A stretch of 39,465 bases of DNA from assembly GCA_964574335.1 (NCBI GenBank), contig CAZNNH010000042.1:1-39465 (forward strand). The letters run 5' to 3'. Made by a program: the position numbers and the translations under genes. Positions 1 through 8,341 of the stretch are shown here, one piece after another. Numbering within the stretch: position 1 is the first letter of the stretch; every line of letters starts with the position of its first letter. The notes beneath the pieces were generated by a model. The model was not told where the DNA came from. It did no database searches and was given only the letters and a program-made list of their open reading frames with translations. This stretch comes from CAZNNH01 sp964574335 (GTDB taxonomy: Bacteria; Acidobacteriota; Vicinamibacteria; Fen-336).

Positions 1-2
1 TG

Positions 3-1271
3 GTGGTGCCGGCCTCGCTGGTGGACAACTGGCGCCTCGAGATCGAGCGCTTCGCGCCGCAGCTCCGGGTGCTGGTGGCGCACCCGTCGCGGCTCCCCTC
101 GGCCGAGCTCAAGAAGCTCGACGGGGCGCGGGTCGAGGCCCACGACGCGGTGATCACCACCTACGGCACGGTGGCGCGGACCGAGTGGATGCGCTCGTAC
201 CCGTGGCGGTCGGTGGTGCTCGACGAGGCGCAGGCGATCAAGAACCCGACCGCCCAGCAGACGCGGGCGGTCAAGGGGCTGCGGTCGCGGTGGCGGCTGG
301 CGCTGACCGGCACGCCGGTGGAGAACCGCCTGGGCGACCTGTGGTCGATCTTCGACTTCCTGAACCCGGGGCTGTTGGGGTCGGCGCGGGCCTTCTCGGG
401 CCTGTGCAAGGCGATGGCGTCGGAGGGTGGCTCGGGCTACGCGCCACTGCGGCGGCTGGTGCAGCCGTACATCCTGCGCCGGCTCAAGACCGACAAGAGC
501 GTGATCGCCGACCTGCCCGACAAGACCGAGATCAACGCCTACTGTCTGCTGACCAAGCGCCAGGCGGCCCTGTACCAGCAGTCGGTGGCGGAGCTGCGGC
601 AAGCCTTGGAGCGGCTTACGGGGATCGAGCGGCGTGGCGTGGTGCTGGCCTTCCTGCTCCGCTTCAAGCAGATCTGCAACCACCCCTCGCAGTGGCTCGG
701 GGACGGGGGCTACGATCCCGCCGACAGTGGCAAGCTGATGCGCCTGCGCGAGCTGTGCGAGGAGGTGGCGACCCGGCAGGACAAGGTCCTGGTGTTCACC
801 CAGTTCCGCGAGATGACCGCGCCGCTGGTCGCCTTCCTGAGCCAGGTGTTCGGACGTGAGGGGTTGGTGCTGCACGGGGGCACACCGGTCAAGAAGCGGC
901 AGGAGTTGGTCGACCGCTTCCAGCAGGACGACCGGGTGCCGTTCATGGCGCTCTCGCTCAAGGCGGGGGGCACCGGCCTCAACCTGACCGCGGCCTCGCA
1001 CGTGGTCCACTTCGACCGCTGGTGGAACCCGGCGGTCGAGAACCAGGCCACCGATCGGGCCTTTCGCATCGGGCAGACGAAGGGGGTGCTGGTCCACAAG
1101 TTCGTCTGCCGAGGCACCGTCGAGGAGCGGATCGACGCGCTGATCGCGGGCAAGCGGCAGCTCGCCGACGAGGTGCTCCTGGGTGGGGCCGAGGCCGCGT
1201 TGACCGAGCTGAGCAACGAGGAGCTGATCTCGATGGTGTCGCTCGACCTGAGCCGCGCCGTGGAGGGATAG
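3..1271 (+). CDS. SNF2-family DEAD/DEAH-box helicase, 5'-truncated by the window edge
   Basis: This is the C-terminal 422 residues of an SNF2/Rad54-type ATP-dependent DNA translocase. The reading frame is already open at base 1, so the true start and the Walker A motif lie upstream of the window. Visible motifs in order are the DEAH-box equivalent LDEAQAIKNP (about residue 74), motif III LALTGTPVENRLGDLWS (about residue 99), and the helicase C lobe with DKVLVFTQF, LHGG, LSLKAGGTGLNL, HFDRWWNPAVENQATDRAFRIGQ and TVEERI. These are standard for bacterial SNF2 proteins that remodel or translocate on DNA. The stop is followed after 17 bp by a SWIM zinc-finger gene on the same strand. SNF2-SWIM pairing is common in bacteria, so the two probably form one operon and one complex. 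Confidence 0.95.
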   Translation: MVPASLVDNWRLEIERFAPQLRVLVAHPSRLPSAELKKLDGARVEAHDAVITTYGTVARTEWMRSYPWRSVVLDEAQAIKNPTAQQTRAVKGLRSRWRLALTGTPVENRLGDLWSIFDFLNPGLLGSARAFSGLCKAMASEGGSGYAPLRRLVQPYILRRLKTDKSVIADLPDKTEINAYCLLTKRQAALYQQSVAELRQALERLTGIERRGVVLAFLLRFKQICNHPSQWLGDGGYDPADSGKLMRLRELCEEVATRQDKVLVFTQFREMTAPLVAFLSQVFGREGLVLHGGTPVKKRQELVDRFQQDDRVPFMALSLKAGGTGLNLTAASHVVHFDRWWNPAVENQATDRAFRIGQTKGVLVHKFVCRGTVEERIDALIAGKRQLADEVLLGGAEAALTELSNEELISMVSLDLSRAVEG

Positions 1272-1288
1272 TCAGGGGAGGTCGAGGG

Positions 1289-2245
1289 ATGGCTGGGTAT
1301 TGGCGACGGCGCGGGCGCCGGCACCGCTTCTGGCCCGAGTACGTCTCGGTGGACGAGCGTCGCGCTCAAGCCGCCGCCAGGGTCGCCGTCCTGGAGGAGC
1401 GGGGGCGCGAGTGCTCGCCAATCCGGGTGGCCGGCCGGACGATCGCCTCCACCTTCTGGGGCCAGGCCTGGTGCCACAACCTCGAGGCGTACAGCGATTT
1501 CGCCAACCGCTTGCCGCGTGGCCGGACCTACCTGCGGGCCGGGGCCGTGCTCGACCTGCAGATCGCGCCCAAGCGGGTGACCGCCCTGGTCAGCGGCAGC
1601 GACCTCTACACGGTGGAGGTCGAGATCCAGCCGTTGCCCCGCCCCCGCTGGAACGCGATCAAGCAGGAGTGCGCGGGGCAGATCGGCTCGCTGGTCGAGC
1701 TCCTGAAGGGCTCGCTCTCGAAGGGCGTGATGGAGATCGTGAGCCGCAAGGGCGAGGGGCTCTTCCCCTCCCCGAAGGAGATCTCGCTGCGCTGCACGTG
1801 CCCCGACTGGGCCACCATGTGCAAGCACGTGGCCGCCACGCTGTACGCCGTGGGCGCCCGGCTCGACCAGGCGCCCGAGCTCCTGTTCACGCTGCGCGGC
1901 GTCGACCCGGGCGAGATGATCGAGGCGGCGGTGGCGCAGCCAGTCCGGCCGGGGTCCGCTCGGCGCGGGCGGCCGCTCGCCGACGAGGACCTCTCCGCGG
2001 TGTTCGGCGTCGAGATCGAGACTGCGCCGGCGAAGGCGCCGAGGCCGAAGCCGGCGCCGAAGAAGCGGGCGGCCTCGAAGCGCGGGGCCACGACTCAGGC
2101 GGCGAGCCGGGGCGTGACGAAGCGGCCGGCGGCGAGCCAGGGGACGACGAAGCGGCCGGCGACGAAGCGCCGGGCCGGAACGCGGCCTGCCACCTCCGCC
2201 AAGACCACCCCCAAGCCGAGGGCCCGAGGAAGGGGCCGACCATGA
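1289..2245 (+). CDS. SWIM zinc-finger protein with H1-like basic tail
   Basis: A 318-residue protein starting at ATG 1289, chosen because GGGGAGG at 1275-1281 gives a ribosome site and the protein starts cleanly with MAGYWRRRGRRHRFWPEY. The C-x-C...C-x-H zinc ligands of a SWIM domain are visible in LRCTCPDWATMCKHVAATLYA, about residues 170-190. The last 70 or so residues are almost only K, R, A, P, T and G and repeat the pattern TKRPA, resembling bacterial histone-H1-like tails that bind DNA nonspecifically. It directly follows an SNF2 helicase gene, and SWIM proteins are frequent partners of SNF2 enzymes. Role is therefore probably nucleic-acid binding in the helicase complex (inference). 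A B-type palindromic repeat lies about 75 bp after the stop. Confidence 0.88.
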   Translation: MAGYWRRRGRRHRFWPEYVSVDERRAQAAARVAVLEERGRECSPIRVAGRTIASTFWGQAWCHNLEAYSDFANRLPRGRTYLRAGAVLDLQIAPKRVTALVSGSDLYTVEVEIQPLPRPRWNAIKQECAGQIGSLVELLKGSLSKGVMEIVSRKGEGLFPSPKEISLRCTCPDWATMCKHVAATLYAVGARLDQAPELLFTLRGVDPGEMIEAAVAQPVRPGSARRGRPLADEDLSAVFGVEIETAPAKAPRPKPAPKKRAASKRGATTQAASRGVTKRPAASQGTTKRPATKRRAGTRPATSAKTTPKPRARGRGRP

Positions 2246-2322
2246 CCTGCCCTTCGCGGCCCTGCCCCTGACCGACACCATCGGCGGCCTGTCGCTCGGG
2301 GACGCTCGGCCGAAGGGATACG

Positions 2323-2350
2323 GAAACCCGGGGACACAATACGGGTTTCT
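2323..2350 (+). repeat. B-type palindromic repeat
   Basis: GAAACCCG and CGGGTTTC arms enclose GGGACACAATA; this is the cleanest palindromic copy of the B family. It lies downstream of the SWIM gene and 39 bp before an A repeat. It may also act as a transcription-end hairpin. Confidence 0.8.
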
Positions 2351-2388
2351 GTGCAGACGGGCCGGCTCCAGGTTGCCCCCGCGGGACG

Positions 2389-2415
2389 AAAGTCAAAAGT
2401 CTAGACCTGACCCCC
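2389..2415 (+). repeat. A-type repeat at the 3' end of the GH127 gene
   Basis: Forward copy of A (AAAGTC...GACCCCC). It contains an imperfect dyad: outer GTCA/TGAC and inner GTCTAGAC. It overlaps the GH127 coding end: the TGA stop and the last codons G-L-D-F lie inside the repeat. The C-run faces the gene. Confidence 0.9.
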
Positions 2416-4774
2416 GAAGGACACAGGCGAAGACGTTGGCGGTGGCGGTGTTCCAGCCGTCCTGGGACTTGAAGCGGACGGAGACGGTGGGCTTGCCTTG
2501 GAGCAGGTCCTTGGGCAGTGGGTAGCGCTCGAGGAAGAGCTGGCCGGGGGCGGTGCCGTCGGGGTCGGGGGCGGCGATCTTGACGCCGTCGACCTGGACC
2601 TCGAAGCGGCGGGCGACGTCGCGGCTGCCGTAGGCCACGACCAGCTCGAGGGCGTCCTGGCCGCCGGTGCTGAGCTGATAGCTGAAGAAGCCGCCGTACT
2701 GGGCGATCCGCCAGCCCCGGCCGGAGAGGGCGCCGGACTGGGTCTTCTCGCCAGCGAAGCCGTGGGCTCCCTCGGAGACCAGGTCGCCCGGCCTCACATG
2801 ATCGACGGCGGCGGCTTCGGCCGCCTTCAGCTCGGCCAACACCGCCTCCGCCGCGGCTGTCCGCTCGTCCCAGGCGGCCTTCGTCATCACCCGCCAGTAG
2901 ATGGCCTGTCGCTCGTGGTGGAGCTGGTGGAAGGGCATCAGCGCCACGTCGTGCGGGCGCGCCAGGCCGCGGGTGCGGAACAGCAGCTCCTCGCTCGACA
3001 CCCGCTCGATCTGCGAGAGCCAGGAGGTGTCCGCAGCGCCGGTGACGAAGGCCGGCGCCTCCGGGTGCGGGAAGCGCGCCTGGTCGAGCTGGTCGCGCTG
3101 GTAGGGGCTCTTCATGTCCTCCTGGCCCAGCTCGCCGGCCAGCACGATCGGGCCGTAGAGGACGGCCACCACGTCGGGGGTGTCGGGCAACGTCTCGACG
3201 TGCAGGGCCATCGGCAGCGCCACCTCCACGGTGTCGCCGTCGCGGAAGGTGCGGGTCAGCTCGGCGTAGCTGCCGGGGGTGCTCTCCACCTCCACCGGCT
3301 CGCCGTCGACGGTGACCGCCAGCGGCCCCTGGGCCCAGCCGGGATGGCGGATCCGCAGGGTCAGCTCCACCGGCTCGCGGCAGCCGAACACCAGGCGGGT
3401 GGTGCTCGCCTCCGGAAAGCCCGTCTCCTGCCGCACCTCCACGCCGCGCTCGCGCCAGCTCACCGTGGCGGGGACGAACAGGTTCACCCACAGTGCACGG
3501 TCGTCGTGCATGAAGATGGTGTCGCCGTACTTGGCGTGGTTCTCCATCCCGGTGCCCACGCAGCACCAGAACGAGCTCTCGGGCGTCGAGTAGGTCTTGT
3601 ACTGCCCCGGCTCGAGCGACATCAGGTAGACGAACAGACCGCGGGCCGGGTCCTGCGAGGCCAGGATGTGGTTGTAGAGGCCGCGCTCGTAGAAGTCCAT
3701 CAGCCGGGCGTCGGGCCGCTCCGCGAACAGGGCCCGGGTCAGCTTGAGCATGTTGTAGGTGTTGCAGGTCTCGGTGGTCTCGGGGCTCACGTGTTTGGCG
3801 AAGTCGGTCGTCGGGAAGAAGAGCTCGCGGTCGCTGTGGCCGCCGATCACGTAGGACCGGTGCAGGGCCACCCGGTCCCAGAAGAAGCTCGCGATGTCGT
3901 GGTAGCGGGCCTCGCCGGTCAGCTCGTACTCGCGGGCGGCGCCGATCGCCTTGGGGACCTGGGTGTTGGCGTGCAGGCCGTCCAGGGCGTCCTCGCCGCG
4001 GGCCAGCGGATCGAAGACCGCCTCGTGGTCGAAGGCGCGGAAAAGGCGCAGGTGGTCGGGGTTCCCGGTGACCGCGTAGAGGCGGGCCAGCACGTCGTTC
4101 ATCCCGCCGAACTCGGTCTGCAACGAGGCCTGCATCTGCTCGTGGCTCAGATGGTCGACGCGGAGCTGGATCCAGGCCGCTATCTGGGTGAGGACGTCGA
4201 GGGCTTGGGCGTTGCCGGCCAGGCGGTGGGCGTCGAGCAGGCCGGCCAGGATCTTGTGCAGCGTGTACCAGGGGGCCCAGACCGGCTTCCCGGCCTCGAC
4301 CCGGTCGATGAACGACTCCGGGTAGGCGGAGAGGTAGCCTTCGTGGAAGCCGGCCTTTGGCGAGGCGGCCTGGCAGCGGGCCAGCTCGGCGACGATGTAG
4401 TCGATGCGGCGCTTCAGCTCCGGCTCACCGGTGCTGCGGTACATCAGCGCACAGGCGCTCAGGTAGTGGCCCAGTGTGTGGCCCCGTAGCTCGACGTCGG
4501 GGCCCTCCCAGCCGCCGTAGGCGACGGCGTCTGTGGGGAGGCCGACGTTCAGCCGGAAGGTGTGGAGCAGCCGATCCGGGTCCAGCCGCAGCAGGTAGGC
4601 CAGGTCGCGGAGCATGGCGTCGCGGAAGGGGCCCTCGCCGAGCCGCACGTCGGCCAGGTCGAAGGGCTGCAGCGCCGGGGACGCAGCCGGCTCCACGGCA
4701 GGAGCCGGGACCGGCGGCAGCGTCTCCGCCCCGGCAAGCATCACGGTCAGCAAGCAGCAGAAGAGAGCGGGCAT
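2393..4774 (-). CDS. Secreted glycoside hydrolase family 127 (beta-L-arabinofuranosidase-like)
   Basis: A 793-residue exported GH127/DUF1680 enzyme. A hydrophobic signal peptide (MPALFCCLLTVMLAGA) is followed by the alpha/alpha barrel. The family's zinc-thiolate centre is intact: Glu335 and Cys337 in ETTETCNTYN and Cys404-Cys405 in SFWCCVGTGMENH match Glu338, Cys340, Cys417 and Cys418 of the Bifidobacterium beta-L-arabinofuranosidase. A C-terminal beta domain with MPFHQLHHERQAIYWRV is typical of the larger members. Expected reaction is retaining hydrolysis of beta-L-arabinofuranosides from plant glycans in the periplasm; the exact substrate is inferred. ATG 4774 follows AGAGG, which itself abuts an A repeat. 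The stop codon is inside the opposite A repeat, so the gene is exactly bracketed by inverted A copies. No sugar-transport genes lie nearby. Confidence 0.93.
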   Translation of the reverse strand: MPALFCCLLTVMLAGAETLPPVPAPAVEPAASPALQPFDLADVRLGEGPFRDAMLRDLAYLLRLDPDRLLHTFRLNVGLPTDAVAYGGWEGPDVELRGHTLGHYLSACALMYRSTGEPELKRRIDYIVAELARCQAASPKAGFHEGYLSAYPESFIDRVEAGKPVWAPWYTLHKILAGLLDAHRLAGNAQALDVLTQIAAWIQLRVDHLSHEQMQASLQTEFGGMNDVLARLYAVTGNPDHLRLFRAFDHEAVFDPLARGEDALDGLHANTQVPKAIGAAREYELTGEARYHDIASFFWDRVALHRSYVIGGHSDRELFFPTTDFAKHVSPETTETCNTYNMLKLTRALFAERPDARLMDFYERGLYNHILASQDPARGLFVYLMSLEPGQYKTYSTPESSFWCCVGTGMENHAKYGDTIFMHDDRALWVNLFVPATVSWRERGVEVRQETGFPEASTTRLVFGCREPVELTLRIRHPGWAQGPLAVTVDGEPVEVESTPGSYAELTRTFRDGDTVEVALPMALHVETLPDTPDVVAVLYGPIVLAGELGQEDMKSPYQRDQLDQARFPHPEAPAFVTGAADTSWLSQIERVSSEELLFRTRGLARPHDVALMPFHQLHHERQAIYWRVMTKAAWDERTAAAEAVLAELKAAEAAAVDHVRPGDLVSEGAHGFAGEKTQSGALSGRGWRIAQYGGFFSYQLSTGGQDALELVVAYGSRDVARRFEVQVDGVKIAAPDPDGTAPGQLFLERYPLPKDLLQGKPTVSVRFKSQDGWNTATANVFACVLRGSGLDF

Positions 4775-4780
4775 CGTTAC

Positions 4781-4823
4781 CTCTTGGGGTCAGGTCTAGA
4801 CTTTTGACTTGTGGTCAGACCAC
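4781..4823 (-). repeat. A-type repeat, long form, 12 bp before the GH127 start
   Basis: Reverse copy of A followed by a second small palindrome, GTGGT-CAG-ACCAC (4811-4823). The CTCTTGGGG edge provides part of the GH127 ribosome site. The same long form of about 43 bp recurs at 8209-8250 before the tricorn gene. Confidence 0.9.
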
Positions 4824-4861
4824 ACGCATACGACGGCCTGCATTGTATCGCCGCGCGTTTG

Positions 4862-4884
4862 TGAAAATCCGTATTGTGTCCCCG
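4862..4884 (-). repeat. B-type repeat, copy 1 of a pair after the tricorn gene
   Basis: Reverse B copy containing GTATTGTGTCCCC, 27 bp from the tail of the tricorn-protease gene and overlapping neither flanking start codon. Confidence 0.8.
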
Positions 4885-4888
4885 GTCC

Positions 4889-7800
4889 CTATCGCTGCGG
4901 CTTTGTAAGAATCGGTATTGTGTCCCCCGAGCGGTCGGGGTACGGGGGCGGGGCGGGGACGTCGCGCGGGTCCTGGGCGATCTCGGCCAGCAGGTGTTGG
5001 ACGGCGGCCTCGAGCTGGGCGTCCTGGCCCGCGAACGTGGCCGCGGGTGGGTTGTCCACCACCACGTCGGGATCGACGCCGTGCTGCTCGATCAGCCAGC
5101 CCGTCCCCGGCGCGTAGACGCCGTACATCGGGGCGCGGGCGATCCCGCCGTCGCTGAGCCGGTTCGAGGCGTCCAGCCAGATCTCGCCGCCCCAGGTGCG
5201 GGTGCCGATCACGGGCCCGAGCCCCAGCGTGCGGAAGCCCTCGGCGAAGGCCTCGCCGTCCGAGGCCGTCCCTTCGTCCACCAGCACCACCATGTGGCCA
5301 CGGAACGCGTACTGCAAGTTCCAGGTCGGGCGACCGACCCGCCCCTTCCAGTAGAACCAGGCGCGGCGCATCAGCTTCTCCAGCACCAGGCTGTCGATGT
5401 TGCCGCCCTGGTTGTGGCGGACGTCGACGATCAGGCCGGCGCGGTCGAACACCGGGTAGAACTGGCGGTACCAGTCGGTCAGGTCGCCGCCGCTCATGGC
5501 CTGCAGGTGCACGTAGCCGATGCGCCCCTCGGCGAGCCGCTCCACCTCGAGGCGGCGTGAGTACTCCCAGTCGGCGTAGCGCAGCGAGCGCTCGTCGCCG
5601 GTGGGCACCACGATCACGTCGCGGGCAGTCTTGCCGGAGCGGACCCGGAGCCGGACCTGCCGGCCCTGCTGGTCGCGCAGCAGGGCGCCGAGGCTGGGCG
5701 CTTCGAGGGTCGGGGCGCCGTTGACGGCCTCGATGACGTCGCCGGCAACGACCTGGACCTCCGGCGCCGCCAGCGGGGCCCGCTCGCTCGGGTAGTCGGG
5801 GTCGGCGGTGTAGACGCGGTCGACCACGTAGCCGCCGGCCTCGGCGTCGCGGCGGGTGCGCGCGCCCAGGCTGGCGAGCTGGATCTCCTCCGGTCCCTGG
5901 CGCCGGTCGCCGCCGCGCACGCTGGTGTGAAGGGCCGACAGCTCCCCCACCACCCGGCCGATCAGGTCGCTCAGCTCGTCGCGGGTGGTGACCCGATCGA
6001 CCAGGGACAGGTACTTGTCGCGCATGGCGTTCCAGTCCACGCCGTTCATCCCCGGGTCGTAGAAGTAGTCGCGCTCCATCCTCCAGGCGTCGATGAAGAT
6101 CTGGCGCCAGTCCTCGCGGGGGTCGAGGGTGAACCGCCAGCCCGAGAGGTCGAGCTTCGCCTCGTCCAGGTCGTCCGGCGAGTCGGTGGAGGCATCGAGG
6201 ATGTAGAGGGCGTCCCCCTGGCGCACCAGGAGGGTCTCCCCCTTGGCGGCCAGCTCGTAGCCGCGGACGTCCTCGACCAGGCGGGTGGGCTCGGGATCGT
6301 CGGCCTTGATCGGGATCGCCAGCAGGTGCGTCTTCGACTCCCGGCCGCCGTCCTCGGAGAGCACGAACAGCGCGTCCTTGGAAACGCTCAGCGCCGAGTA
6401 GTTGCCGGCGTCGATCGGCAGTTGCCGGATGCGGGCCTGGAGACCGTCGCGGTCGATCTCGACCTTCGGCGGCGCCGCCTCGTCGCGGTCCTTGCCGCCC
6501 TTGCCGTTCCTACCCTTCTTCTCGTCTTGGGCGTCCTTCTCGTCTTTGTCCTTGTCCTTGTCCTTGTCGGGCTCGGGCGCCAGCTCGTCCTGCGGCTGGA
6601 AGCGGGAGCGTTGCCCCTTCTTCAGGGCCACCTCGTAGATCCGCTGCGGGCGGTCGAAGTAGGGCTCGGGCTGGCGCGGCCCCCAGGGGCCGGGCACCAC
6701 CGAGCGAAGGTCGCGGTCGGAGAGGAAGTAGAGCCACTCGCCGCCGGGGCCGAAGGCGGGGCTTGTGCTGTTGGTGCGGTCGGTGGTGAGGGCGAGGGTC
6801 TCGGCCTTCTCCACGTCGTGGAGGTGGATCTGCAGGAAGGTGTTGGTGGCCGCCTGCACGAAGGCCAGGAAGCGGCCGTCGGGCGACCAGGCGATGTCCC
6901 CCACCCCGTCGCGGTTGGTGGAGACCAAACGCTGCTTCTTGGTGGCCAGGTCGAGCAGCCACAGGTCCTGGTTCTGGTCCGTGTAGGCGACGTGGCCGCC
7001 GGTCGGCGACGGGAAGCCCTGGAAGCGCAGCACGGTGCCGTCCGCGGTCAGGGCCTCGGGATCCCCCACCCCGTCGGCGGGCAGCGCCGCGAACTCGAGC
7101 TCGCCGGAGGCGTCGGACAGGGCCAGCAGGCGCTTGCCGTCGGGGAGGAAGACGGCGTCCCGGTAGCGCACGCCCTCGACCCGCGAGGCCCGGGCCAGCC
7201 GCCCCTGCTTGCGGGGGACGACGAAGACCCGGCCGCGGGCGGTGAGCACCGCCGCCTGGCCCTCCGGGTGGATGTGGGCCGAGGTCAGGTACGTCATCGG
7301 CTCGCTGACCCACTTCTCGCGGAGCTGGTCGAAGTCGGAGAAAAGCGTGATGTCGAGGACCCGGTCGTCGCCCGAGGCGAGGTCCAGCAGGTGGAGATCG
7401 GCGCCGAGCTGGTAGACGATGCGGCCCGCGTCCAGGGCCGGGTTCAGGACGTCGAAGCCGCGGTGGTGGGTGTGCTGGCGGAGGTCCTGACCGTCCTCGG
7501 TCATCGACCAGAGGTTCATGGTGCCGTCGCGGTCGGTCACGAAGTAGACGCGGCCCTTCCACCACATCGGCGAGTGGCTCTCGCCGGCGTAGTCGGGCGT
7601 CAGGCAGGCCGCCTCCGCCTCGCCTTGGGTGTAGCGCCAGATGCGGCGGGCGGTGCCGCCGGTGTAGCGCTTGGTCACGTTGTGGTGGAAGGTCGGGCGG
7701 ACGAAGAAGAGGGTGCGACCGGTCTCGTCGAAGGCGGCCTCGTCGGCCTGGTCGAGGGCCAGGCGCCGATAGGCCCCCGAGCCGAGGTCGAGGGCGACGA

Positions 7801-8200
7801 GCTGGACGTTGGGCAGCGTGGAGTAGTGGGAGGTGGCGTAGACGACCTCGCCGGCGGGCGTCCAGGCGCGGGCGATCGAGCTCTCGGGCTCCCAGGTCTG
7901 GCGCACCGGGAGGCCGCCCGTCGACGGCATGGTGTACACCTCGAGCGGGCCCTCGTACTGGGCCGTGAAGGCCAGCGTCTGGCCGTCGGGCGACAGCACC
8001 GGGTAGCGCTCCTCACCGGGGTGAGTGGTCAGCCGCTGCGCGGCCCCTCCCGCCACGGGCACGCGCCAGAGGTCGCCCTCCGCCGCGAACACCACCACCT
8101 CGCCGTGGAGGTCGGGGAAACGGTAGAAGCCCTTGCGGGTCTCGGCGCTCGCGCCGGAGGCCAGGGCCAGCACCACGACGCCGGTGACGAGCCGGAGCAT
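4889..8200 (-). CDS. Exported tricorn-type S41 protease
   Basis: A 1103-residue homologue of tricorn core protease. Order: signal peptide (VTGVVVLALASGASA), two beta-propellers made of PD40-like blades (LSPDGQTLAFTA, WSPDGRFLAFVQ; about residues 30-540), an Asp/Lys-rich insert, a C1 helical region with ALHTSVRGGD, a PDZ domain (VQVVAGDVIEAVNGAP) and the C2 S41 domain. The nucleophile motif is DEGTASDGEAF, Ser about residue 980, and the Glu is in WLIEQHGVDPD. It should degrade oligopeptides; the signal peptide puts it in the periplasm. ATG 8200 is preferred over GTG 8206 because AGGAGG at 8207-8212 is spaced correctly only for the ATG. The last dozen codons come from a B repeat. Confidence 0.94.
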   Translation of the reverse strand: MLRLVTGVVVLALASGASAETRKGFYRFPDLHGEVVVFAAEGDLWRVPVAGGAAQRLTTHPGEERYPVLSPDGQTLAFTAQYEGPLEVYTMPSTGGLPVRQTWEPESSIARAWTPAGEVVYATSHYSTLPNVQLVALDLGSGAYRRLALDQADEAAFDETGRTLFFVRPTFHHNVTKRYTGGTARRIWRYTQGEAEAACLTPDYAGESHSPMWWKGRVYFVTDRDGTMNLWSMTEDGQDLRQHTHHRGFDVLNPALDAGRIVYQLGADLHLLDLASGDDRVLDITLFSDFDQLREKWVSEPMTYLTSAHIHPEGQAAVLTARGRVFVVPRKQGRLARASRVEGVRYRDAVFLPDGKRLLALSDASGELEFAALPADGVGDPEALTADGTVLRFQGFPSPTGGHVAYTDQNQDLWLLDLATKKQRLVSTNRDGVGDIAWSPDGRFLAFVQAATNTFLQIHLHDVEKAETLALTTDRTNSTSPAFGPGGEWLYFLSDRDLRSVVPGPWGPRQPEPYFDRPQRIYEVALKKGQRSRFQPQDELAPEPDKDKDKDKDEKDAQDEKKGRNGKGGKDRDEAAPPKVEIDRDGLQARIRQLPIDAGNYSALSVSKDALFVLSEDGGRESKTHLLAIPIKADDPEPTRLVEDVRGYELAAKGETLLVRQGDALYILDASTDSPDDLDEAKLDLSGWRFTLDPREDWRQIFIDAWRMERDYFYDPGMNGVDWNAMRDKYLSLVDRVTTRDELSDLIGRVVGELSALHTSVRGGDRRQGPEEIQLASLGARTRRDAEAGGYVVDRVYTADPDYPSERAPLAAPEVQVVAGDVIEAVNGAPTLEAPSLGALLRDQQGRQVRLRVRSGKTARDVIVVPTGDERSLRYADWEYSRRLEVERLAEGRIGYVHLQAMSGGDLTDWYRQFYPVFDRAGLIVDVRHNQGGNIDSLVLEKLMRRAWFYWKGRVGRPTWNLQYAFRGHMVVLVDEGTASDGEAFAEGFRTLGLGPVIGTRTWGGEIWLDASNRLSDGGIARAPMYGVYAPGTGWLIEQHGVDPDVVVDNPPAATFAGQDAQLEAAVQHLLAEIAQDPRDVPAPPPYPDRSGDTIPILTKPQR
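4909..4930 (-). repeat. B-type repeat, copy 2, inside the 3' end of the tricorn gene
   Basis: Reverse B copy with GGTATTGTGTCCCCC. It lies inside the coding end of the tricorn-like protease and encodes the residues S-G-D-T-I-P-I. The true family C-terminus probably ends before it. Confidence 0.8.
6541..6570 (+). repeat. Hexanucleotide microsatellite inside the tricorn gene
   Basis: Perfect or near-perfect tandem TTGTCC units that encode alternating Lys-Asp on the minus strand. They lie in the acidic/basic insert between the propeller and the protease part and keep the frame because the unit is six bases. A site prone to length variation. Confidence 0.75.
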
Positions 8201-8208
8201 GCGCACCT

Positions 8209-8250
8209 CCTCTTGGGGGTCAGGTCTAGACTTTTGACTTGTGGTCAGAC
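8209..8250 (-). repeat. A-type repeat, long form, just before the tricorn start
   Basis: Reverse A copy with the GTGGTCAGACC extension, nearly identical to 4781-4823 over more than 40 bp. Its G-run edge runs into the AGGAGG ribosome site of the tricorn gene. Confidence 0.9.
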
Positions 8251-8282
8251 CTCTTGCCCACTGAGCGCTGGCGGGCGCCCAC

Positions 8283-8304
8283 GAACCTGTATTGTGTCCC
8301 CGGG
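8283..8304 (-). repeat. B-type repeat, first of a pair
   Basis: Reverse B copy (TGTATTGTGTCCCCGGGG), 8 bp from the next B copy. Together with the A copy at 8209-8250 it fills the whole interval between the tricorn and PD40 genes. Confidence 0.8.
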
Positions 8305-8311
8305 GTAGGCG

Positions 8312-8341
8312 CGAAAACTAGTATTGTGTCCCCGGGTTTTC
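8312..8341 (-). repeat. B-type repeat carrying the stop of the PD40 gene
   Basis: Reverse B copy with GAAAAC and GTTTTC arms. On the minus strand it reads E-N-P-G-T-Q-Y-stop, so it supplies the last seven residues and the TAG of the PD40-repeat gene. Confidence 0.88.
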
